Below, piece after piece: positions 38,297-47,358 of a stretch of 64,000 nt of DNA. The notes under the pieces are model-generated. The model was not told the DNA's origin. It saw only the letters and a program-made list of their open reading frames with translations, and did no database searches. Numbering within the stretch: the first letter of the stretch is position 1; each line of letters opens with the position of its first letter. The stretch comes from JALYZC01 sp963725645. Its GTDB lineage: Bacteria; Actinomycetota; Thermoleophilia; Solirubrobacterales; Solirubrobacteraceae. The translations under genes and the position numbers were made by a program. The stretch is from the NCBI GenBank assembly GCA_963725645.1, contig CAVRZD010000004.1, positions 38,692 to 102,691 of the forward strand, given 5' to 3'.

Positions 38297-39364
38297 TCAA
38301 GCCTCCCCGGCCCGGCACGCCGCCTGCAGCGCGCGACCGATGCCCTCGGCCCACGCCTCGGCGGTGTGGGCGCGGACGTCCCGGCGGCCCTGCGCGCCGA
38401 GGCGCGTACGCAGGCCGCGGTCGTCGTGCAGGCGCCGGATGGCGCGCGCGAGCGCGCCGGGATCGCCGGCGGGCACGACGAGCCCGTTGCGCTCGTGGTG
38501 CACGAGCCCGCCGGCGACGGCGCCGACGGCATCGCTTGCGATGACCGGCAGTCCCTGGTTCATGGCTTCGTTGACGACGAGCCCCCATGGCTCGCGGAAG
38601 GTGCGCGTGGGAATCGACGGTACGACCACAACGTCTGCGCCCCCGTAGAAGTTGCGGACCTCCACGGGGGTGGCCGGCCCCACGAAGCGCATCGTCCTGG
38701 TGGCCCCGGCCCGGGCTCGCTCCGGGCCGGGGCCTACCAGGACGAGCGTGGCGCCCTGATCGTCGAGGCCCGATTCGTGCCAGGCCTCGACAAGCGCTCC
38801 TAAGCCCTTTTCCCGGTGCAGCCGGCCGGTAAACACAGCCTGGAAAGCGGCATATCGTGTGCCGGAGACCTCAGTGCTCCAGAAGTCGTTGTCCACCGCC
38901 TGCGGCGCTTCGTACACGTTGCGTGCGCCACGAGCGGAGACATAGGCGCTCACGTGCGGGCCATAGGTCGCGACCGCGTCGGCGCCGCGGTAGATGCGCC
39001 GCAGCGGGAGCGCGCCGGCGATCCCGGCGAGCGAGCGCGGCTGCGCCCAGAGCGACGCCCACAACACGAACGGCACGCCCGCCCGGCGGGCTCCGGCGTA
39101 CGCCCCCGGGAGCGCGACGCGCCCCGTCGTGCCGCACACGACGGCGCGGAAGTCGCTCGAGGCCGCGAGCGCCCGGATGTCCCGCTGGTCGACGCGGCGG
39201 TGCGGGAAGGGCAGCTTCGCCGCGTCGGCTCCGGGCTCCACCCCGGCGTGGCGCGTGCGCCCGCCGAACAGCGCGAACTCGACGCCCTCGCGCTCGTGCA
39301 GGATCTGGAACGGCCGCACGCGCGCCGGGGGCGCGTGGTTGGTCACGAACAGGACCGGTTTCAG
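38297..39364 (-). CDS. GT4 glycosyltransferase
   Basis: About 355 residues. The N-terminal domain has PVLFVTNHAPPARVRPFQIL and DFRAVVCGTTGRVALPGAY; the donor domain has QAVFTGRLHREKGLGALVEA, TLVLVGPGPERARAGATRTM, GADVVVVPSIPTRTFREPWG, VVNEAMNQGLPVIASDAVG. The E-x7-E motif is at FREPWGLVVNEAM. No ATG, GTG or TTG fits the N-terminus; a CTG at 39362-39364, overlapping the upstream TGA, may be the start, so the exact start is unsure. Directly follows the next GT4 gene on the same strand. Confidence 0.88.
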   Translation of the reverse strand: MKPVLFVTNHAPPARVRPFQILHEREGVEFALFGGRTRHAGVEPGADAAKLPFPHRRVDQRDIRALAASSDFRAVVCGTTGRVALPGAYAGARRAGVPFVLWASLWAQPRSLAGIAGALPLRRIYRGADAVATYGPHVSAYVSARGARNVYEAPQAVDNDFWSTEVSGTRYAAFQAVFTGRLHREKGLGALVEAWHESGLDDQGATLVLVGPGPERARAGATRTMRFVGPATPVEVRNFYGGADVVVVPSIPTRTFREPWGLVVNEAMNQGLPVIASDAVGAVAGGLVHHERNGLVVPAGDPGALARAIRRLHDDRGLRTRLGAQGRRDVRAHTAEAWAEGIGRALQAACRAGEA

Positions 39365-40539
39365 CGCACGGCCTCCTCGTATGCCGCGACGGTCTCGGCG
39401 CCGCACCGCTCCCAGGTGAAGGCACGCTGCACCGTGGCCCGCGCCTCGCGCCCCAGCTCGCGGCGGTAGGCGCCGTCCGAGAGCAGCATGTCGAGGCGCC
39501 CGGCCAGGGCCTCGACGTCGCCCGGTGGGACGAGCACGATGCCGCCGCCGGCCGCCGCGATCTCCTCCGGCCCGGCCTCGCCCTGGCAGCCGATCGCCGG
39601 GACGCCGGCGGCCATCGCCTCGACGTAGGCGACGCCGAAGGCCTCGTCGACGCTCGGCATCACCAGGGCGCTCGCGCCACGTGCGGCAGCGCGCGCGGCC
39701 GCCGGGTCGAGCTGGCCCCGGAGCTCGACCCGGCCGTCGAGGCCGAGGTCGGCGGCGAGCCGGCGCACGCGCTCGCGCTCCGGCCCGTCGCCGATCACGA
39801 CGTAGCGCAGCCCGGGGTGGCGGTCGCGCAGCAGCCAGAGCGCCCGTACGACGTCGGCGTGGCGCTTGCGCGCGACGAGGTGGCTCACGCTGACGATGAC
39901 GGGCTCGCGCGGCGGCGGTGCGGGCTCGGCGGGCACGTCCGTGCCGAGGTGGACGACGCGCACGGCGCGCGCTCCCAACGCGCGGCAGCGGTCGGCGACG
40001 GCGGCCGAGTTGGCGAGCACCAGTCTGGCGCGCGTGAACGCGCGCTCGACGGCCGCGCGGCCGGCGTCGCTCGCCACGGCCGTGTGGTACAGGTCGCCGC
40101 CGTGCTCGGACACGACCAGCGGCGCCGCGGCGCGGGCACGCAGCACGGCGTCGGCGGCGGGCACCGCGTAGTGGGCGTGCACGAGGTCGTAGGGGAACCG
40201 CCGCCGCAGGCGGCGCAGCGCGAGCGCCAGGCTCGGCGCCGCCCATGCGCCCCAGGAGCCGTAGCTGCGCGCGCGGGGCGGCGAGACGAACGGCACGTAG
40301 GCGACCTCGATCCCGTCCAGCTCGGCGCGCAGGGGCTGGCGTAGCGCCCGCGCGGCGGCCCGCGCCGCGCCGGTCGCGCCGCCGCGCAGCGCGCTGCGCG
40401 GCGGCACCGGCCGGTGGAGCACGAGTACGCGCACCTCCGCGCCGGCGTCGCGCGCGGCCACGGCCTGGGCGTGCGCCCACGACCCCAGGACCGGGTCCGC
40501 GGCGCGGGGATAGAACTCGGCGACGACGGCGACGCGCAC
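39361..40539 (-). CDS. GT4 glycosyltransferase
   Basis: A 392-residue GT-B enzyme, GTG start at 40537-40539. It reads RVAVVAEFYPRAADPVLGSW (the N-terminal donor-side loop), YDLVHAHYAVPAADAVLRAR and LVVSEHGGDLYHTAVASDAG, then donor domain segments VIVSVSHLVARKRHADVVRA, LRYVVIGDGPERERVRRLA, ASALVMPSVDEAFGVAYVEAMA and GVPAIGCQGEAGPEEIA, a standard GT4 order. Overlaps the following GT4 gene; part of a leftward run from 42.2 to 38.3 kb. Confidence 0.92.
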   Translation of the reverse strand: MRVAVVAEFYPRAADPVLGSWAHAQAVAARDAGAEVRVLVLHRPVPPRSALRGGATGAARAAARALRQPLRAELDGIEVAYVPFVSPPRARSYGSWGAWAAPSLALALRRLRRRFPYDLVHAHYAVPAADAVLRARAAAPLVVSEHGGDLYHTAVASDAGRAAVERAFTRARLVLANSAAVADRCRALGARAVRVVHLGTDVPAEPAPPPREPVIVSVSHLVARKRHADVVRALWLLRDRHPGLRYVVIGDGPERERVRRLAADLGLDGRVELRGQLDPAAARAAARGASALVMPSVDEAFGVAYVEAMAAGVPAIGCQGEAGPEEIAAAGGGIVLVPPGDVEALAGRLDMLLSDGAYRRELGREARATVQRAFTWERCGAETVAAYEEAVR

Positions 40540-40547
40540 GGCGCCGG

Positions 40548-42209
40548 CTACCAGCCCCGGTGCACGGCGAGCGTCCGCTCGGCCTGCTCGCGGGGAAGGT
40601 AAGGGCGCTCCCGGAGGAAGTCGCGCGCCTCGGCGATCGCCTCCTCCCGCGAGTAGGTGGCGGCCGGCGGGCGCAGGTCGTGCAGGACCGGCACGGCGTC
40701 GACCACGCCGAGCCGCCAGCCGTGCTCGCGCGCCAGCGCGGCCCAGTGCAGGTCCAGCCCCCAGCCCATGCGCAGTTCCGGGAACGGCAGGAGGGCGTCG
40801 AACGTGTCCGCGCGGAACGCTGTCACGGGGCCGATCTCGACGAACGCGGTCTCACGCGCGGCGCTGCCGGCACGCCGGCGGGTCACCGACCACGCGGCAT
40901 GCGAGTGGCGGCGGTGAGCGGGCTGCGCGAGGCTGAGGTCGAAGCGCTCGGCCAGGAACAGGAAGCGATCGAGGAAGCCGCGCGGCAGCGCCACGTCGTC
41001 GTCGAGCACGAGGAGCCAGTCGTGGCCGGTCGCCGGGTGGTCGGCCAGGAGCGCGTTGAGGTTCTCGAACTTCCCGCGACCGTCGCGCGCGGGCGCGATC
41101 GCGAATTCCACCTCGTGCCGGGACGTCGAGAGCTCGGCGCGAGCCGCTTCCATCAGCCCGGCGAGCCCCGGCCGGTCGACGCCGAGCACGAGCACCCGGC
41201 GCGTCGGCGGGCTGGCCTGCGCAGCCCGGGCCAGTCGCGCTGGACGCAGCGTGATAAGCGCCCAGGCGTCGAGCCCGAGATCGGCCAGCGCCAGGCCCTG
41301 GGCCCGCCAGCCGGCCACGACGCCGCTCGAGCCCGACACGTAGTCGGGATCGCCGGCGCCGGGTCGAGGAGAGAGCGCCTCCCGGACGCGCCCGGCGCTG
41401 TGGGCGGCCATGATCACGCCGTTGAGGCAGCGCCGCCGGAAGATGTGCCAGACGCAGCCGGCGAGCGTGCGCAGTTCGGCGCGCAGGCTGGGGGGGCGGT
41501 CGGTGCGGGCGTCGAACCGGCGGCTGTGGCGTCCCCGGTGGTGGGCGGCGGTCGCCAGGGCTCGCAGCGTGGCGTCATGCGCGGCGCGGCGGTGGTCGAG
41601 GCCCGCCGCGGCGATGTAGCGCACGCGCCCGCCCGCGGCTCGGTGGCGTCGCTGCCACTCCTCCTCGTCGCCGTAGATCTCCAGGCTTGCGTCGAAGGGA
41701 CCGACGCGGCGCAGCGCGGCCGTGCGGAGCGCCATGTTCGCGCTCCACACCGCCTCGGCGTCGCGATCCTGCGGCCCGAGGTCGAGGAAGGTGATCGGTG
41801 GGCCCTCGCGTCCGCACGAGCGCAGCGGCCGCCTTTCGAGGCGGGCGTGGATCGGGCCGCCGAACACCTCGACGTCTGGCTCGGCGCGGGCGGCTCCGAG
41901 CAGCGCGTCAAGCCAGCCGTCCGGCGCCTCGACGTCGTCGTCGACCAGCACGATCAGGTCGCTGCGCGCAAGCTCCAGGCCGGTATTGCGAGCGGCGTTG
42001 GGGCCCCGGGGGCGATCATGGGCGACGTAGCGGACATCGTGGCGCTCGGCCACCTGGCGGGATGTCTCGTCGCCGCCGTCATCGACCACGATGACCTCAG
42101 CGCCCGCGCGGAGAGCCTGCGGAACGACGGAGTGCAGCGTCACCTCGAGGTAGTCGGGGCGAGCGCGCGTGGGGACGATGATCGATGCGGCAGGGGCGTG
42201 GACCTCCAC
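40548..42209 (-). CDS. Two-domain GT2 glycosyltransferase
   Basis: A 553-residue protein with two GT-A-like domains. The first (residues 1-260) has ASIIVPTRARPDYLEVTLHS, EVIVVDDGGDETS, NAARNTGLELARSDLIVLVDDD and the acceptor segment ASLEIYGDEEEWQRRHRAAG. The second (about 330-553) has RRVLVLGVDRPGLAGLMEAA, GRGKFENLNALLADHPATGH, DWLLVLDDDVALPRGFLDRF and the aromatic ELRMGWGLDLHWAALAREHGW, resembling GT domains that lack an obvious partner. Both have acidic D-x-D-type motifs, so it might add two sugars in turn, or the second domain could be regulatory. GTG start at 42207-42209. Confidence 0.82.
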   Translation of the reverse strand: MEVHAPAASIIVPTRARPDYLEVTLHSVVPQALRAGAEVIVVDDGGDETSRQVAERHDVRYVAHDRPRGPNAARNTGLELARSDLIVLVDDDVEAPDGWLDALLGAARAEPDVEVFGGPIHARLERRPLRSCGREGPPITFLDLGPQDRDAEAVWSANMALRTAALRRVGPFDASLEIYGDEEEWQRRHRAAGGRVRYIAAAGLDHRRAAHDATLRALATAAHHRGRHSRRFDARTDRPPSLRAELRTLAGCVWHIFRRRCLNGVIMAAHSAGRVREALSPRPGAGDPDYVSGSSGVVAGWRAQGLALADLGLDAWALITLRPARLARAAQASPPTRRVLVLGVDRPGLAGLMEAARAELSTSRHEVEFAIAPARDGRGKFENLNALLADHPATGHDWLLVLDDDVALPRGFLDRFLFLAERFDLSLAQPAHRRHSHAAWSVTRRRAGSAARETAFVEIGPVTAFRADTFDALLPFPELRMGWGLDLHWAALAREHGWRLGVVDAVPVLHDLRPPAATYSREEAIAEARDFLRERPYLPREQAERTLAVHRGW

Positions 42210-42247
42210 GGCCGCTAGGTTAGGGGCAAGGCCACAGGCGTCGGCGT

Positions 42248-43369
42248 GTGATCCTCGTCCTGCACAACCGCTACCGCACCACGGGCGGCGAGGAGCGCGC
42301 CGTCGCGGATCTGCTGTGGCTCGCGCGCGAGCGCCTGGGCGAGGACGCCGAGCTGCTCGAGCGCGACTCCGCGGTGCTGGGCGGCGGGCGCGCGGCCGCA
42401 GGGATGCTGCGCGGCGGGTTGGCGCCCGCGGAGGTCGCGGCCGCGGTGCGGCGGACCGGCGCGCGGATCGTCCACGCCCACAACGTCAACCCCGCGTTCG
42501 GCTGGCGCGCCCTCGCGGCGGCGCGCGACGCCGGCGCGCGCGTCGTGATGCACCTGCACAACTACCGCTTGGTCTGCGCCGTCGGCACGTGCTTCACCCG
42601 CGGCGCCGACTGCACGCGCTGCCACGGGCGCAACACGCTGCCGGGGGTGCGGCTGGCCTGCCGCGGCGGACGCGCCGAGGCGACGGTGTACGCGGCGGGG
42701 CTCGCACTCTGGCAGCGGCGCCTGGCCGCCTGCGTCGACGTGTTCGTCGTGCCGAGCGTCGCAGCGCGCGACCGCCTGACGCTGCTCGGCGCGCCACTGG
42801 AGGGTCGCGCGTCGGTGGTCCCGCACTTCGTGCGCGGGTTCGCCGAGCGCTCGCGGGCGGCGGAGGGCGCGCACGCCCTGGTGGCCTCGCGACTCGCTCC
42901 CGAGAAGGGCGTCGAGGTGGCGGTGGACGCGTGCGCGGCCGCCGGTGTGCCGCTCGTCGTCGCCGGCGACGGGCCCGAGGCCGCGGCGCTGCGCGCGCGC
43001 GCCGGCGGCGACGTCCGCTTTGCCGGCCGGCTCGATGGGCCGGCGCTGGCCGAGCTGCGCGCGGGCGCGGCGCTGGCCGTCGTGCCGTCGCGGTCGGCCG
43101 AGACGTTCGGCCTCGCCGCCGCGGAGGCGATGGCCGGCGGCGTCCCGGTGGTCGCGAGCCGCATCGGCGCCCTGCCCGAGCTCGTCGAGGCCGACGGGCT
43201 CGTTCCCCCGGGCGACCCCGTCGCCCTGGCGGCCGCGATCGAGCGCCGCTTCCGCGACGCGGCCGCCGGCGAGCGCGGCATCGCCCGCGCCCGCGAGCTC
43301 GCCGGACCGGACGCGGCCGCGGCCGCGCTCTCCGCCGCGTACGAGCAGGCGCTGCGACGCAGGGCCTGA
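42248..43369 (+). CDS. GT4 glycosyltransferase
   Basis: A 373-residue GT-B enzyme, GTG start at 42248, divergent from the two-domain GT2. It reads ILVLHNRYRTTGGEERAVAD, then VVMHLHNYRLVCAVGTCFTRG and the cysteine-containing ADCTRCHGRNTLPGVRLACRG (Cys4-like, perhaps metal-binding), then VVPHFVRGFAERSRAAEGAH, LVVAGDGPEAAALRARAGGD and VVPSRSAETFGLAAAEAMAG (E-x7-E region). The HNYRLVCPxGxC(x)RxxxxCxxC pattern is a known GT4 subfamily trait. Sugar unknown. Confidence 0.9.
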   Translation: MILVLHNRYRTTGGEERAVADLLWLARERLGEDAELLERDSAVLGGGRAAAGMLRGGLAPAEVAAAVRRTGARIVHAHNVNPAFGWRALAAARDAGARVVMHLHNYRLVCAVGTCFTRGADCTRCHGRNTLPGVRLACRGGRAEATVYAAGLALWQRRLAACVDVFVVPSVAARDRLTLLGAPLEGRASVVPHFVRGFAERSRAAEGAHALVASRLAPEKGVEVAVDACAAAGVPLVVAGDGPEAAALRARAGGDVRFAGRLDGPALAELRAGAALAVVPSRSAETFGLAAAEAMAGGVPVVASRIGALPELVEADGLVPPGDPVALAAAIERRFRDAAAGERGIARARELAGPDAAAAALSAAYEQALRRRA

Positions 43370-43395
43370 CCCGACCGCGCCACTAGCATCGAGTC

Positions 43396-44356
43396 GTGCG
43401 CTTCGTGGTCCTCGCCTCGCTGGCCGGGCTCGCCCTCGCCGGTTGTGGGGGCGGGTCGTCGTCGGCGGTCGCGCCGACGGCGTCCGGGTCCTCGACGTCC
43501 TCGGCCGCCCCGGCGCCTCCCGGTCCACGCTTCGCGCGCGGACCCGGTGATCGCCGCCGCCGGCGACATCGCCTGCCCGCCGGGGGACCGGGTCGAGGCC
43601 GATGTGTGCCATCAGGCCGCGACGGCGCGGCTGATCGCCCGGCTGCGGCCGGCGGCGGTGCTCGCGATCGGCGACGACCAGTACGAGACCGGCGCGCTCG
43701 AGGACTTCCGGGCCTCCTACGGGTCCACCTGGGGCCGGTTCGACGCGATCGTCCGGCCGGTTCCGGGCAACCACGAGTACGCGCGCGACCGCGGGGCGGG
43801 CTACTACGCGTACTTCGGCGCCCGCGCCGGGAGCCCCGCCCGCGGCTACTACTCGTACGACCTCGGCGCCTGGCACCTCGTCGCGCTCAACTCCAACTGC
43901 TCCGTGGTGTCCTGCGCGGCGGGCTCGGCGCAGGTGCGCTGGTTGCGGGCCGACCTCGCCGCACACCGCCGTCGCTGCACGCTCGCCTACTGGCACCACC
44001 CGCGCTTCTCCTCGGGCCTCCACGGCGACCAGCAGCCGGTGGCGCCGCTGTGGCGCGCGCTCCATGCGGGCGGCGCGGACCTCGTCCTCAACGGCCACGA
44101 CCACGACTACGAGCGCTTCGGCCCCCAGACCCCGGCCGGCCGGGCCGACGCGCGCCGCGGGATCCGTGAGTTCGTCGTCGGCACCGGCGGCCGCAGCCAC
44201 TACCCGACGCTGATCCCCCGCCCCAACAGCCAGCGCCGCAACAGCTCGACGTTCGGCGTGCTCGCGCTGACGCTGCACCGCGACGGCTATCACTGGCGCT
44301 TTGTCGCCGAGGCCGGGAGCCGGTTCACGGACAGCGGCACGGGCCGCTGCCACTAG
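43396..44356 (+). CDS. Lipoprotein metallophosphoesterase (one frameshift)
   Basis: Calcineurin-like phosphoesterase predicted to be anchored outside the membrane. The GTG at 43396 gives MRFVVLASLAGLALAGC, a lipobox with the lipidated cysteine at residue 17, then a Ser/Thr/Pro linker. The frame shifts by one base within the GCGCGCG run near 43535, after which the catalytic domain reads DPVIAAAGDIACPPGD, AVLAIGDDQYETGALEDF, VPGNHEYARDRG and LNGHDHDYERFGP, the metal-site motifs in order. Substrate unknown. It follows a GT4 gene and precedes an intergenic region with a hairpin and a palindrome. Confidence 0.85.
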
Positions 44357-44377
44357 ATGAGTGATTCCACGACCCCG

Positions 44378-44396
44378 CGCACGTGGATGACGTGCG
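44378..44396 (+). terminator. Short hairpin after the metallophosphoesterase gene
   Basis: CGCACGT (44378-44384) and ACGTGCG (44390-44396) are exact inverses around a 5-base loop, 22 bases after the phosphoesterase stop. A transcript would fold into a stable small stem-loop. No U-tract follows, so it could be a high-GC terminator or a protein-binding site. Confidence 0.35.
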
Positions 44397-44428
44397 GATA
44401 GCTGCGCTGGATCGAGGTCATCGGGCTT

Positions 44429-44450
44429 GCCAATACCAGCTGGTATTGGC
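44429..44450. promoter_or_regulatory. Perfect 22-bp palindrome upstream of enoyl-CoA hydratase gene
   Basis: The core is CCAATACCAGCTGGTATTGG, flanked by one more G and C that also pair, so all 22 bases are self-complementary. It stands out because it is A+T-richer than its surroundings and lies about 100 bases before the hydratase ATG at 44552. This is the form expected of a dimeric repressor operator (TetR- or GntR-type), which often controls fatty-acid degradation genes; as RNA it would also fold as a hairpin. The regulator is not in the window. Confidence 0.55.
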
Positions 44451-44551
44451 TTCGCCCTGCTTCCCCCGCCCAGCTTGCTCCCGCACGCCCCCACGCACAC
44501 GCGGCCGCGGAATCAATCATCTAGGCCTGGATCGCCGCTAGGGTCGCGGTC

Positions 44552-45361
44552 ATGGACTACGACCACCTCATCTACGAGCAGGACGGGCACGTCGTGACCC
44601 TCACCTACGACCGTCCCGAGCAGCACAACGCGATCAACCGCGAGATGGCCGAGGAGCTCCATCACGCGTGGCAGCGCTTCCGCGACGACGACGACGCGTT
44701 CGTCCTCGTCATCACCGGCGCCGGCGAGACGACATTCTCGGCGGGATGGGACCTCCAGGACGCCTCCGAGATCGGCGATTTGGGCGACTGGGAGGCGTTC
44801 CGCCGCGCCATCTACAACCTGCCGGGCCCGTGCGGCTACACCCGGCGCGTCGACGTCTTCAAGCCGATCATCGCCGCCGTCAACGGCTATGCGTTCGCCG
44901 CGGGGCTGGAGACCGCGCTACTGGCGGACATCCGGATCGGGGCCGAGAACGCGGAGTTCGGGGCGCTGGAACGGCGCTGGAACATCGTCGGCGGCGACGG
45001 CCTGACGGCCCGCCTGCCGCTGGTGGTCGGGTTCGCCCGCGCGCTGGAGCTGATCATCACCGGCCGCCGGATCGACGTGCACGAAGCCGAGCGCATCGGA
45101 CTCGTCAACGAGGTCGTCCCGCGCGGCGAGGCGCTGCCACGCGCGCAGGAGCTCGCCCACGAGATCGCGAAGCTGCCCCAGGGCGCGATGCGCGCCGACA
45201 AGGAGACCGTCGTCATGGGTGTCGGACGCACGCTGGAGGAGCGCCTCCGCCTCGAGGCCGAGATGGTGGTCTCGATGTTCATGCGGCGCGACTCGCACAC
45301 GATCGGCGCCGGCGCGTTCAAGCGCGGCGAGACGCCCACGTGGCCGCACCACGGGCTGTGA
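44552..45361 (+). CDS. Enoyl-CoA hydratase/isomerase (crotonase family)
   Basis: A 269-residue crotonase-fold enzyme, probably in fatty- or aromatic-acid degradation. The N-terminal strand is VVTLTYDRPEQHNAINREMA, the oxyanion loop is FSAGWDLQDAS, and the core is IAAVNGYAFAAGLETALLAD, with the first catalytic glutamate position in GLETALL and the second in FGALERRWNIVGGDGLTARL. The usual PEV.LG..PG.GG motif is replaced by LERRWNIVGGDG, a divergent variant. It interrupts the polysaccharide region and may be an unrelated single gene under its own operator. ATG at 44552. Confidence 0.88.
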   Translation: MDYDHLIYEQDGHVVTLTYDRPEQHNAINREMAEELHHAWQRFRDDDDAFVLVITGAGETTFSAGWDLQDASEIGDLGDWEAFRRAIYNLPGPCGYTRRVDVFKPIIAAVNGYAFAAGLETALLADIRIGAENAEFGALERRWNIVGGDGLTARLPLVVGFARALELIITGRRIDVHEAERIGLVNEVVPRGEALPRAQELAHEIAKLPQGAMRADKETVVMGVGRTLEERLRLEAEMVVSMFMRRDSHTIGAGAFKRGETPTWPHHGL

Positions 45362-45364
45362 GCG

Positions 45365-46341
45365 TCAGCGTCCGCGCGATAGCAGCGCGAGGTCGGCGTC
45401 GACCATCAGGCGGATCAGCTCCTCGAAGCTCGTGTGTGGCTCCCAGCCGAGCATCGCGCTTGGCTTTGGCGGAGTCGCCGATGCAGATGGTCGACCTCGG
45501 CCGGGCGCTGCAGGTCGGGGTCGATCTCGACGTGGTCGTCGACCTCGAGCCCGGCCTGGTCGAACGCGATCTCCACGCACTGCCGCACCGAGTGCGCCTT
45601 GCCGGTGGCGATCACGAAGTCCTCCGGCTCGTCCTGCTGGAGCATCAGCCACATCGCCTCGACGTAGTCCTTGGCGTAGCCCCAGTCGCGCTCGGCGTCG
45701 AGGTTGCCCGAGCGCGCAGCTTCTCGGCCAGGCCGAGCTTGATCGCCGCCGCGTGCCAGGTGATCTTGCGGGTGACGAACTCCAGCCCGCGGCGCGGCGC
45801 TCTCGTGGTTGAAGAGGATCCCGCTGGTCGCATGGAGCTCGTAGGACTCGCGGTAGTTGACCGTGATGAGGTGGCCGTAGGCCTTGGCGACGCCGTAGGG
45901 CGAGCGCGGGTAGAAAGGCGTCTGCTCGTTCTGCGGGCACCTCGCGCACCTTGCCGAACATCTCCGATGACGAGGCCTGGTAGAAGCGCGCGTCGGGACA
46001 CACCTCGCGCATCGCCTCGAGCATGCGCGTCACGCCCACGCCCGGTGAACTCCGCGGTCAGCGTCGGCTGGATCCAGGACACGGCCACGAACGACATCGC
46101 GGCGAGGTTGTAGATCTCGTCCGGCTGGCGCGGCGCGCAGCGTGTCGACGAGCGAGCGCTGGTCGAGCAGGTCGCCCTGATGCAGCGTGATCCGGTCGCG
46201 GAGGTGCTCGATGCGCTCGAACTTCTCGGTGGAGGCGCGGCGGACCATGCCGTGCACGTCGTAGCCCTTCTCGAGCAGGAGCTCCGCGAGGTAGGAGCCG
46301 TCCTGGCCGGTGATGCCGGTGATCAGCGCGGTGCGGGGCAT
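45365..46341 (-). CDS. gmd: GDP-mannose 4,6-dehydratase (many frameshifts)
   Basis: Converts GDP-mannose to GDP-4-keto-6-deoxy-mannose, precursor of GDP-fucose, GDP-rhamnose or amino sugars. The ATG at 46339-46341 gives MPRTALITGITGQDGSYLAE, then HGMVRRASTEKFERIEHLRD. The frame changes about six or more times (near 46135, 46038, 45940, 45798, 45715 and 45470), yet ARFYQASSSEMFGKVREVP, ITWHAAAIKLGLAEKL and DEPEDFVIATGKAHSVRQCVE appear in order in the correct frames. Joined length is about 325 residues, the family norm. Errors are too dense to be biological decay of an otherwise intact gene. Confidence 0.88.
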
Positions 46342-46370
46342 GACGGCGCGGGAGCGTAGCGGTCAGGCGG

Positions 46371-47358
46371 TCACGCTGCCGAGCGGGCCGCGACGTCGTG
46401 GTCCCGCAGCCAGCGACGGTCTGCGCGATGCCCTCGCGCAGCGCCGATGCGCGCCTCCCAGCCGAGCACGCGCGCGCGCCTTCTCGACCGACGGCCAGCG
46501 CCGCTGCACGTCGACCTCGAAGCGTCGGCAGGTGCTCGAGCTCGAACGCCGCCGGGTCGTTCCCGCACGCCTCCCAGATGATGCGCGGCGATCTCGGCGA
46601 CGGTGCAGCTCGTCGGAGGCCGAGATGTTGAAGTCCTCGTTCAGTCGCCGGCGTGGGAGGCCATCGCGGTGACGATGCCGTCGGCGATGTCGTCGACGTG
46701 CGTGAGCGTGCGGGTCTGCTCGCCGGAGCCGAAGATCTGCAGCGGGCGCTGGCCGGCGAGCACCTTGCGGATCAGGTCGGGCACGGCGTGGGCGATGCCC
46801 GGCTCGTCGTCGGGCAGCTCGCCCGGGCCGTAGGCGTTGAACGGGCGGCAGATCGTGTAGGGCAGGCCGTGCTCGTCGTGGGCCGCGCGGCAGTAGACCT
46901 CGCCGGTGAGCTTGGAGAAGCCGTAGGCCGACTGCGGCGTCGGGCAGTCGGCCAGGTAGCTCCTCGGTGCGTCGGGAACTCCTGCGGCGCGCTCGAAGAC
47001 CATCGAGGAGGAGACGTAGACGAAGCGCTCGACGTCGTGGTCCAGCGCCGCCCGCACGACGGCGTTGTAGAGCGCGTTGTTGACCTCGGTCAGGGTGTGG
47101 GGGAGCTTGTGGAAGTTCGCGATGCCGCCGACGATCGCGGCCAGGTGGATGACGTGCGAGCAGCCCGCGCGTCGCGCGCCGCGGCCTCGCGACAGGTCGC
47201 GCAGGTCGCCGGTGTGGACCTCGCAGCCCTCGCGCATCCACGGTCGGCGCCTCGCGCTGGTCGGAGACGCGCACCTCGAAGGCGGGGTCGCGCAGCAGCC
47301 GTCGGACGACCGCCGCGCCGATCGTGCCGGCCCCGCCCGTGACGAGGACGCGGCTCAC
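46371..47358 (-). CDS. NAD-dependent sugar epimerase/reductase (frameshifted)
   Basis: Extended SDR enzyme acting on a nucleotide sugar. The GTG at 47356-47358 gives VSRVLVTGGAGTIGAAVVRR. In a second frame the core reads CSHVIHLAAIVGGIANFHKL, RFVYVSSSMVFERAAGVPDA, SAYGFSKLTGEVYCRAAHDEH (Tyr-x-x-x-Lys) and ICRPFNAYGPGELPDDEPGI. Further shifts follow below 46645 and the end reads WLRDHDVAARSAA. At about 330 residues it resembles UDP-glucose 4-epimerase-like or GDP-4-keto-reductase-like proteins, and its position next to gmd favours a GDP-sugar, as inference. The start overlaps the dehydrogenase stop (GTGA). Confidence 0.82.

Noticed and set aside
44357..44551. tRNA or small RNA gene in the 195-base gap
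   Set aside because: No cloverleaf could be drawn; the gap holds a short hairpin and the palindrome only.
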